A stretch of 64,000 bases of DNA from Mesorhizobium sp. (lineage in GTDB: Bacteria; Pseudomonadota; Alphaproteobacteria; Rhizobiales; Rhizobiaceae): contig JAHBYX010000003.1 in NCBI GenBank assembly GCA_019635735.1, positions 310,001-374,000 on the forward strand. The letters are read 5' to 3'. The translations under genes and the position numbers were made by a program. Each line of letters begins with the position of its first letter. Position 1 is the stretch's first letter. Under the pieces are notes generated by a model, which saw only the letters and a list, made by a program, of their open reading frames with translations, was not told where the DNA came from and did not search any database. Of this stretch, positions 57,872-64,000 are shown piece by piece.

Positions 57872-58228
57872 TTCCCGGCGGCCGGAGGCCAGCCGGGAAC
57901 CATTGATCGCTGGCAAGTCGGCCGCTGTCGGTCAGGGTCAGGAGGCGGCGCTTTCCGAGTGTAACCGGAGAGAAGAATGGATACCGGCTGGCCTTTGGCC
58001 GCCGGTATGACGGAGGAGAGTGTGCGGGACGGGGCATCGCTTTCTGCCTCCGGCGGTTATCAGCGGTCACACACCCTCGCGGACGTCATCCCGGCGGCCG
58101 GAGGCCAGCCGGGAACCATTGATCGCTGGCAAATGGAATGCCGTCGGTCAGGCTTCGGAGGCAGGGGATTCTGCGTTCAACCGGAGAGAAGAATGGGTCC
58201 CGGCTGGCCTCCGGCCGCCGGGATGACG
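57872..58228. repeat. Tandem pair of palindromic REP-like units (type A/B)
   Basis: Two diverged units, 57872-58011 and 58084-58228. Each begins CCCGGCGGCCGGAGGCCAGC and ends with the inverted GGCTGGCC...GGCCGCCGG-ATGACG, with ATTGATCGCTGGCAA and ACCGGAGAGAAGAATGG inside. Ends are inverted copies of each other. The whole 57717-58390 gap contains no supportable gene. Confidence 0.8.
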
Positions 58229-58390
58229 GCGTGGGTGTGTGGAACGCACTGATGGCCTTCAGCTTCCGGCATGACGGCGGAGATGTCGGGCGACCATCAG
58301 TCGGGGGACCGAACACCTCAACGCCTCTCGACGCAAAGACGGTTCTTCGTTTCTTCCGAAGCGACCCGTTGGCGCTTGTGTCGGCAGGCC

Positions 58391-58708
58391 TCACTTCTCG
58401 CGGACCAACCCCCTCACCTTGCGGCCTTTCGGTCCGTAGTCGGCCAGCACCTCGCCGCAGAAGGCTTCCCTCTGCCCGGGCTCGATGTAGATGCTCGGGA
58501 GCATTCGGCTCTTGGTCTCGCCGCTGCCCTTGATGCTGTTGCTGCTCAGCGCGAGCGTGGAGGTCAGTAGCTCCTCGTAGCGCTTTGCGTTCAGCGCCAG
58601 GTCCGGACACTCTCTGACATAGGCAGGGACCAGTTCCAACTCGTCGAACGCGCTCGCCGGACCGATGGTCGCGGCGCCTACGAGCAAGACGACAAAGAAG
58701 GGGCGCAT
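58391..58708 (-). CDS. Small secreted hypothetical protein
   Basis: A 105-residue protein with a clear signal peptide (MRPFFVVLLVGAATIGPASA, cleavage after residue 20) and two Cys in the mature part. No family recognised. It lies between the repeat block and the cytosine deaminase gene, on the same strand as the latter. Confidence 0.55.
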   Translation of the reverse strand: MRPFFVVLLVGAATIGPASAFDELELVPAYVRECPDLALNAKRYEELLTSTLALSSNSIKGSGETKSRMLPSIYIEPGQREAFCGEVLADYGPKGRKVRGLVREK

Positions 58709-58759
58709 GGCACCACCATATTCCCTACGCTGCCGCGCCGCAATCAGAGTTCCCTTACG

Positions 58760-60052
58760 TCAATCATCCCGGCGCGGGGTCTGATGCCGTCTGTTCACGC
58801 TCTCCGGCCGTCCGGGCAGCGACAGCGCGGTGTCGCGGCGCGGGCGCTGGGCGACAACCTTGCCGCGCGCGACGACGCAGAGGCGTTCGGCGCGCAGGCG
58901 CACCGCTTCGGTCTTGTTGCCGGCGTCGAGCACGACGAGGGAGGCGCGCTTGCCGACGGCGAGGCCGTAGTGGTCGAGGTGCATGATCGCGGCGCTCTCG
59001 GTGGTGACCATGTCGAAACACTTCGCCATCTCGGCCGGGTGCGACATCTGGGCAACGTGGAGGCCCATGAAGGCGACGTCGAGCATGTCGGCGGTGCCGA
59101 GCGAATACCAGGGGTCGAGACAGCAATCCTGGCCGAAGCCGACGCGGATGCCCATGGCGAGCATCTCCTTCACCCGCGTCAGGCCGCGGCGCTTCGGAAA
59201 CGTGTCGTGGCGGCCCTGCAGCATGATGTTGATCAGCGGATTGGGGATCGCCGAGACCTGCGCTTCGGCCATCAGCGGCAGCAGTTTCGAGACGTAGTAA
59301 TTGTCCATCGAGTGCATCGAGGTCAGGTGCGAGCCGTTGACCCGGCCTTGCAGGCCGAGGCGCTGCGTCTCGTAGGCGAGCTGCTCGATGTGGCGCGACA
59401 TCGGGTCGTCGGTCTCGTCGCAATGCATGTCGACCAGAAGGCCGCGTGTCGCCGCCATCTCGCAGAGGTCGGTCACCGATCTGGTGCCGTCGGCCATGGT
59501 GCGCTCGAAATGCGGAATGCCGCCGACGACGTCGACGCCCATGTCCAGCGCCCGGATGGTGTTCTGCCGCGCCGTCGGGTCGCGGTAGAGCCCGTCCTGC
59601 GGGAAGGCGACCAGCTGGAGGTCGATATAGGGCGCGATCTCCTTCTTCACCTCCAGGAGCGCCTCGACCGCGAGCAGCCGGTCGTCGCAGGTGTCGACAT
59701 GGCTGCGGATGGCGAGCAGGCCCATCGACACCGCCCAGTCGCAATAGGCGAGCGCCCTCGCCTTGACCGCCTCGTGCGTGAGCAGCGGCTTCAGCTCGCC
59801 CCAGAGCGCGATGCCTTCCAGCAGCGTGCCCGACGCGTTGACGCGCGGGATGCCGTAGCTGAGCGTCGCGTCCATGTGGAAATGCGGGTCGACGAAGGGC
59901 GGGGAGACGAGGCAGTCGGTCGCGTCAACAGTGGGGGCGCCGTTGGCGGGGAGGTTGGGGGCGATCGCCGCGATGGACTCGCCCGTGATGCCGATGTCGG
60001 CGCGGGTGCCGTCAGGCAGGATGCCGCCGCGGATGAGGAGGTCGAAGGTCAT
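58760..60052 (-). CDS. Cytosine deaminase-like amidohydrolase
   Basis: A 430-residue amidohydrolase-superfamily enzyme with the metal motif DPHFHMD, the cytosine deaminase marker HCDETDDP (Glu/Asp catalytic pair), GSHLTSMHSMD and GQDCCLDPWYSLGTADMLD (last metal Asp). It probably deaminates cytosine or a related base such as isoguanine or N-substituted cytosine. The ATG at 60052 has AGAGG upstream. It ends a transporter operon for nucleosides or bases, so it likely processes the imported compound. A long basic C-terminal tail may be read-through into the gap. Confidence 0.87.
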   Translation of the reverse strand: MTFDLLIRGGILPDGTRADIGITGESIAAIAPNLPANGAPTVDATDCLVSPPFVDPHFHMDATLSYGIPRVNASGTLLEGIALWGELKPLLTHEAVKARALAYCDWAVSMGLLAIRSHVDTCDDRLLAVEALLEVKKEIAPYIDLQLVAFPQDGLYRDPTARQNTIRALDMGVDVVGGIPHFERTMADGTRSVTDLCEMAATRGLLVDMHCDETDDPMSRHIEQLAYETQRLGLQGRVNGSHLTSMHSMDNYYVSKLLPLMAEAQVSAIPNPLINIMLQGRHDTFPKRRGLTRVKEMLAMGIRVGFGQDCCLDPWYSLGTADMLDVAFMGLHVAQMSHPAEMAKCFDMVTTESAAIMHLDHYGLAVGKRASLVVLDAGNKTEAVRLRAERLCVVARGKVVAQRPRRDTALSLPGRPESVNRRHQTPRRDD

Positions 60053-60073
60053 GGTGTGCCTCTAGAAATGCGC

Positions 60074-60182
60074 CGTCATCCTAGGGCTTGTCCCGAGGAT
60101 CTGCCGACGCTGGAGGGGTTCGATGACGGTCCCGCACACTCGCCGACGGCAGTAGATCCTCGGGACAAGCCCGAGGATGACG
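60074..60182. repeat. Long inverted repeat (type F) between deaminase and permease
   Basis: 29-nt arms (60074-60102 and 60154-60182) differ at one position and share CGTCATCCT-GGGCTTGTCCC-GAGGATCT. The 51-nt loop is unstructured. It occupies the 200-bp gap 60053-60252, which holds no gene. Confidence 0.85.
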
Positions 60183-60252
60183 ACGTTGGTGGGAGGGATG
60201 ACGGCGCTGTGGGTTGGGATGAGCGTGGTGTGGGTTGAAAACGGCGCGCCCA

Positions 60253-61197
60253 TCACCGCTCGCCCTTCTGATAGGGCACCATCAGCGCCTTCGGATAGGT
60301 CGCACGGCGGGCGACGAGGACGAGGGCGAGGATGGAGAGGAGGTAGGGCAGCATCAGGAAGAGCTGGTAGGGCACCACGCCGCCGGTGACCTGCTGCAGG
60401 CGCACCTGGTAGGCGTCGAAGGCGGCGAAGAGGACGGCGCCGATCAGCGCCTTGCCTGGGCGCCAGGACCCGAAGACGACCAGCGCGATGCAGATCCAGC
60501 CGCGGCCGTTGACCATCTCGAAGAAGAAGGAGTTGAAGGCCGACATGGTGAGGAAGGCGCCGCCGACGGCCATCAGCGCCGAGCCGACCATGACCGCGCC
60601 CATGCGGATAGCGGTGACGGAAATGCCCTGCGCCTCGACCGATGACGGATTCTCGCCGGCGGCGCGGACGGCGAGGCCGAGCGGCGTGCGGTAGAGCGCC
60701 CAGGCGACGACGGCGACGGTGACGTAGGCGAGATAGGTGAGCGGGGTCTGGGCGAACAGTGCGGGGCCGACCAGCGGTATGTCGGAGAGGAGCGCGATCG
60801 GCAGCGGCTGGAAGGCTTCGATCTTGGGCGGCGAGGTGACCTCGGGGAGCGCCAGGCGATAAGTGAAATAGGTGAGCGAGGTGGCGAGCAACGTCACGCC
60901 GATGCCGACGACATGCTGGGAGAGGCCGAGGGGGACGGTGAGCGTCGAGTGGAGCAGGCCGAAGGCCGCGCCGGTGAGGGCTGCGACGAGGACGCCGGCC
61001 CAGAGGTCGCCGCCGGAATAGACGGTGAACCAGCCGGCGAAGGCGCCGGCCACCATGATGCCCTCGATGCCGAGATTGAGCACCCCCGCCCGCTCGCAGA
61101 TCAGCTCGCCCATGGTGGCGAAGATCAGCGGCGAGGCGATGCGGATCGCGGCGACCCAGAACGAGGTTTGCAGGAGGATGTCGAAGGCTTCGGTCAT
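60253..61197 (-). CDS. Nucleoside ABC transporter permease (BmpC/NupQ-like)
   Basis: A 314-residue inner-membrane permease of the nucleoside/purine (BMP-type) ABC family, with FATMGELICERAGVLNLGIEGIMVAGAFAGW, GAAFGLLHSTLTVPLGLSQHVVGIGVTLLATSL and GLAVRAAGENPSSVEAQGI. The ATG at 61197 is the start; an in-frame extension to 61314 runs into the palindromic element and is discounted. The element supplies a GGAGGGGG run 9 nt before the ATG. Confidence 0.9.
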   Translation of the reverse strand: MTEAFDILLQTSFWVAAIRIASPLIFATMGELICERAGVLNLGIEGIMVAGAFAGWFTVYSGGDLWAGVLVAALTGAAFGLLHSTLTVPLGLSQHVVGIGVTLLATSLTYFTYRLALPEVTSPPKIEAFQPLPIALLSDIPLVGPALFAQTPLTYLAYVTVAVVAWALYRTPLGLAVRAAGENPSSVEAQGISVTAIRMGAVMVGSALMAVGGAFLTMSAFNSFFFEMVNGRGWICIALVVFGSWRPGKALIGAVLFAAFDAYQVRLQQVTGGVVPYQLFLMLPYLLSILALVLVARRATYPKALMVPYQKGER

Positions 61198-61205
61198 GGA
61201 GACGT

Positions 61206-61335
61206 GCCCCCTCCACCGCCTTCGGCGGTCCCCCTCCCCCGTAAACGCGGGAGGATCAAGGCGCCGTCTGCGCCACCTCTTATCCTCCCCTGTGAAGCGG
61301 GGGAGGGGGACCACGCGAAGCGTGGTGGAGGGGGC
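61206..61335. repeat. 130-bp palindromic element (type E), intergenic copy
   Basis: Same length and architecture as 30858-30987: terminal GCCCCCTCCACC / GGTGGAGGGGGC, shared CCCCCTCCCCCGTAAACG and TCCTCCCCTG-GAAGCGGGGGAGG, with the outer hairpins exchanged (CGCCTTCGGCG left, CACGCGAAGCGTG right). It separates two permease genes of one operon. Confidence 0.88.
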
Positions 61336-61351
61336 GCAAGCATGGGCATCC

Positions 61352-62401
61352 TCACCTCCACCTCACCCGAAACCGCATCAGCATGATCGCCGTGACCATG
61401 GTGAGGAGCGCGGTCGCGACCATGACGTTGGCGATGTAGGAGGGCACGCCGGCGGTGCGGCTCATGGCGTCGGCGCCGACGAAGATGCCGGCGACGAAGA
61501 TCGCCGCGACGACGACGCCGAGCGGGTTGAGCATGGCGAGCATGGCCACCACGATGCCCGAATAGCCGAAGCCGGGAGAGAGATCGAGGGTGAGGTTGCC
61601 CTTGAGGCCGGCGACCTCGGAGAAGCCGCCGAGCGCGGCCAGCCCGCCCGAAATCAAAGCCGTCTTGAGGAGGATCCGGTTGACCGGCATGCCCGAAAAG
61701 CGCGCGGCTTCCGGGTTGTGGCCGACGGCGCGCATCTCGTAGCCCAGCGTTGTCTTCTTCATCACGATCCAGACGGCAAGCGCGGAGACGAGCGCGAGGA
61801 CGAAGCCGTAGTGCAGGCGCCGGCCGGTGACAATGCGCGGCAGGCGGGCCTCGGCGATGAGCTTCTGCGACTGCGGCCAGCCGAGGCCCGTCGGGTCCTT
61901 GAGCACGCCTTCGAGCAGCATCGAGACGAAGAGGATCATGACGAAGTTGAGGAGGAGCGTGGTGACCACCTCGTCAACGCCGAAGCGGACCTTCAGCACA
62001 GCCGGGCCGAGCAGCAGCATGGCGCCGGCAAGTGCGGCGAAGATCGCGATCAGCGGCAGCAGCACGATCGCCGGCAGCGGCAGGGCGCCGGTGCCGAGCA
62101 CGACGGTCAGGATCGCGCCGGCATAGAGCTGCGCCTCGGCGCCGATGTTCCACAGTTTTGCGCGGAAGGCGACGGCGACCGCGAGGCCGGTGAAGATCAG
62201 CGGCGTGGCGCGCGTCAACGTCTCCATCAGCGCGAATTGCGAGCCGGCCGCGCCCTTCAGCACCAGGCCGAAGACCGAGAGCGGATTGGCGCCGGCGGCC
62301 AGCACGAGGAGGGAGGCGACGAGGACGGTGACCGCGACCGCGCCGACGGGGAAAAGGAGTGTCGTGGCGAGCGACGGGGCGGGTTTGGGCTCAAGGCGCA
62401 T
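61352..62401 (-). CDS. Nucleoside ABC transporter permease (BmpB/NupP-like)
   Basis: A 349-residue permease with about nine helices, partner of the downstream permease. It has the family signature LIFTGLAVAVAFRAKLWNIGAEAQLYAGA and GYEMRAVGHNPEAARFSGM (ATPase-contact loop). The ATG at 62401 starts the reading; upstream lie repeat elements C and D. Confidence 0.9.
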   Translation of the reverse strand: MRLEPKPAPSLATTLLFPVGAVAVTVLVASLLVLAAGANPLSVFGLVLKGAAGSQFALMETLTRATPLIFTGLAVAVAFRAKLWNIGAEAQLYAGAILTVVLGTGALPLPAIVLLPLIAIFAALAGAMLLLGPAVLKVRFGVDEVVTTLLLNFVMILFVSMLLEGVLKDPTGLGWPQSQKLIAEARLPRIVTGRRLHYGFVLALVSALAVWIVMKKTTLGYEMRAVGHNPEAARFSGMPVNRILLKTALISGGLAALGGFSEVAGLKGNLTLDLSPGFGYSGIVVAMLAMLNPLGVVVAAIFVAGIFVGADAMSRTAGVPSYIANVMVATALLTMVTAIMLMRFRVRWR

Positions 62402-62450
62402 GGGGATGCACCTTCTGCACGGAGCCGGAGGTCGGCGGGGTCGCGGAACA

Positions 62451-62584
62451 CCCCCTCACCGACTGCCTTCGGCAGCCACCTCTCCCCCTGGCCGGGGGAG
62501 AGGAGACGCCAATCGCCGAAGCTGCTGCTCCTCGCCCCCATGGAATGGGGGAGAGGTGGCACGCGAAGCGTGACGGTGAGGGGG
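62451..62584. repeat. 134-bp palindromic element (type C)
   Basis: Terminal 10-bp inverted repeat CCCCCTCACC / GGTGAGGGGG encloses ACCTCTCCCCC...GGGGGAGAGG-type hairpins and ACGCGAAGCGT. Its plan resembles element E, with different inner sequence. Confidence 0.8.
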
Positions 62585-62614
62585 ACGCCGGCGACAGGGC
62601 GTGACGATAGAGAT

Positions 62615-62666
62615 GACCCCACCCGACCGGGCTTTGCCCGGCCACCCTCCCCTCAAGGGGGAGGGA
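62615..62666. repeat. Single palindromic unit (type D)
   Basis: GACCCCACCCGACC followed by hairpins CGGGCTTTGCCCG and CCTCCCCTCAAGGGGGAGG; same family as the pair at 14015-14147. It ends 18 bp before the ATPase stop codon. Confidence 0.8.
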
Positions 62667-62683
62667 TTGCGTTGCGCCCGCCC

Positions 62684-64000
62684 TCACGCCGCCGCCTCCG
62701 CGTGTCCCGCCATCAGTTCGCCCAGCTCCCGCACCGTTCGCTCGCCGCGCGCGGACGGTACTGACAGCCGGCCGCCCGAAATCACCACGGTGCGGTCGGC
62801 GAGCGTCAGGATCTCGTCGAGGTCCTCGGAGATCAAGAGCACCGCCGCCCCCCTCGCCCGCGCCTCGAGCAGCCGGCCGTGGACATAGGCGATGGCGCCG
62901 ACGTCGAGGCCGCGCGTGGGCTGGTTGGCGAGAATGATGACCGGTTCGGGATCGAGCGCGCGGCCTAGGATCAGCTTCTGCATGTTGCCGCCCGACAGCA
63001 GGCGGATGCGCGCGTCGGGGCCAGGGCACTTGACGTCATAATCGCGGATGATCTCTTCCGCGAAATTTCGGGCGGCTTTCCAGTCCATGAAACCGTGCTT
63101 CGAGAAACGCGGCGTGCGGTAGCGCTCGGAGATGACGTTCTCCATGACGCTCATGTCGGCGATGGCGCCGACGGCGTGGCGGTCCTCGGGGATACGGGCG
63201 ATGCCGGCTTCGAGCGCCGCGACCGGGGACCAGTTGTCCGGCGCGTGACCCTGCACGGCCATCGAGCCGGACTGCGGCGTTTCCAGGCCCGACAGCAGGC
63301 CGGCGAGTGCCGCCTGCCCGTTGCCCGACACGCCGGCGACGCCGGTGATCTCGCCGCTGTGCAAGGAAAGCGTCACGCCGGAAAGCGGAGTGCCGGTGCC
63401 CCGGCGCGGGGTCGATACGTTCTCCATGATCAGCAGGGCCGGGCCGGTGACGACGGGCGGAACCGGCGGCGGCACGAGGTCCTGCCCGACCATCAGGGCG
63501 GCCAGCGCCTTGCGGTCGGTCTCGGCGGTGCGGCGTTCGCCCGCCACCTTGCCGGCGCGCAGCACGACGACGCGGTCGGAGATCGCCATCACCTCGTTGA
63601 GCTTGTGCGAGATGAAGATGATCGACAGGCCTTCGGCGACGAGCTTGCGCAGCGTCGAAAACAGGGCGTCGGTTTCGAGCGGGGTGAGCACGGCGGTCGG
63701 CTCGTCGAGGATGAGGATGCGCGCGTCGCGGTAGAGCGCTTTCAGAATCTCGACGCGCTGGCGCTCGCCGACGGTCAGCGCGGAAACGAGGCTGTCGGGA
63801 TGGACCTCGAGGCCGAAATCGGCGGAAAGTTTGCGGATCTTCTGCCGCGCCGCCTCACGCCGGAAGCGCGGTGCGAACAGCGGCTCGGTGCCTAGCGCGA
63901 TGTTTTCGAGCACGGTCATGTTGTCGGCGAGCGTGAAATGCTGGTGGACCATGCCGATGCCGGCATCGAGGGCGGCGCGCGGGTCGCCCGGGGGCAGTTC
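62684..64000 (-). CDS. Nucleoside ABC transporter ATP-binding protein (5' end outside window)
   Basis: This is a tandem ABC ATPase of the sugar/nucleoside (RbsA/NupO) type. The first half shows Q-loop GMVHQHFTLADNMTVLENI, signature LTVGERQRVEILKAL, Walker B ILILDEPTAVLTP and ISHKL. The second half has a degenerate Walker A GVSGNGQAA, signature LSGGNMQKLILGRAL, Walker B VIILANQPTRGLD and ISEDLDE. The first Walker A lies beyond the right edge, so the gene is partial. It precedes the two permease genes and the deaminase on the minus strand; a BmpA-type binding protein is expected beyond the edge. Confidence 0.92.
   Translation of the reverse strand, partial: ELPPGDPRAALDAGIGMVHQHFTLADNMTVLENIALGTEPLFAPRFRREAARQKIRKLSADFGLEVHPDSLVSALTVGERQRVEILKALYRDARILILDEPTAVLTPLETDALFSTLRKLVAEGLSIIFISHKLNEVMAISDRVVVLRAGKVAGERRTAETDRKALAALMVGQDLVPPPVPPVVTGPALLIMENVSTPRRGTGTPLSGVTLSLHSGEITGVAGVSGNGQAALAGLLSGLETPQSGSMAVQGHAPDNWSPVAALEAGIARIPEDRHAVGAIADMSVMENVISERYRTPRFSKHGFMDWKAARNFAEEIIRDYDVKCPGPDARIRLLSGGNMQKLILGRALDPEPVIILANQPTRGLDVGAIAYVHGRLLEARARGAAVLLISEDLDEILTLADRTVVISGGRLSVPSARGERTVRELGELMAGHAEAAA

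Noticed and set aside
57872..58228. Possible CRISPR array
   Set aside because: Only two units, each internally palindromic, with no regular short repeats or spacers and no cas genes.
58752..58764. MerR-type half site TTACGTCAAT near the deaminase stop
   Set aside because: Only half of the palindrome is present and it lies at the 3' end of a gene.
61197..61314. 39-residue N-terminal extension of the permease
   Set aside because: It is translated repeat element E, is Arg/Pro-rich, and the permease homology begins at the ATG at 61197.
61025..62764. 579-codon plus-strand frame across the permeases and repeats
   Set aside because: It runs through three repeat elements and two well-supported minus-strand permease genes; it is a shadow.

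Overview
The window is a high-G+C, gene-dense stretch of an alphaproteobacterial chromosome, most likely from the order Hyphomicrobiales (Rhizobiales), in or near Mesorhizobium/Phyllobacteriaceae. The evidence is the cell-cycle regulator GcrA with clustered GANTC (CcrM) sites, a PodJ-type polarity factor, class I lysyl-tRNA synthetase, an alphaproteobacterial GTTC-N7-GTTC SOS box, a TIGR02186/TSUP pair and several families of intergenic palindromic repeats. I see no prophage, insertion sequence, CRISPR array or rRNA operon. There is one tRNA gene (tRNA-Thr, anticodon CGT).

Layout. 0-5 kb: argD (cut by the window edge), gcrA, phoU, phoR and a PPK2 polyphosphate kinase; the pstSCAB and phoB genes usually found here are absent. 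5-13.5 kb: a membrane glycosyltransferase, a solitary periplasmic binding protein, a sterol-desaturase-type hydroxylase with a TerB-like protein, class I lysS, and an S24 repressor co-transcribed with an anchored SNase-like protein. 13.5-22 kb: a thioesterase, then a beta-oxidation operon (two acyl-CoA dehydrogenases, OsmC protein, thiolase, FadJ-type bifunctional enzyme) behind a MerR regulator and a 34-bp palindromic operator. 22-28.3 kb: podJ, a TSUP transporter and two small conserved membrane proteins. 28.3-34.5 kb: a four-gene DNA-repair island (Lhr-type helicase, metallophosphoesterase, metallo-beta-lactamase exonuclease, ATP-dependent DNA ligase) arranged divergently around an SOS box. 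34.5-43.8 kb: a nitronate monooxygenase-like gene carrying a second copy of the MerR operator, an MttB-family methyltransferase with a MocR regulator, pgi, a HAD phosphatase and an alpha/beta hydrolase. 43.8-52 kb: fadD with a long Ala/Lys/Pro-rich N-terminus and a complete dipeptide/oligopeptide ABC transporter. 52-57.7 kb: tRNA-Thr, an enoyl-CoA hydratase, a Crp-family regulator convergent with a class III cyclase-TPR protein, and Mrp. 57.7-64 kb: a repeat-rich stretch and a nucleoside-type ABC transporter with a cytosine deaminase-like amidohydrolase, cut at the right edge.

The most notable observation is a 130-bp palindromic element (30858-30987) sitting inside the helicase gene. With a 2-bp target duplication it adds exactly 44 sense codons. 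A second 130-bp copy lies between two permease genes at 61206-61335. Other leads are the collapsed pho locus, a predicted MerR regulon joining beta-oxidation to a remote nitronate monooxygenase-like gene, and a predicted self-regulating S24 repressor.
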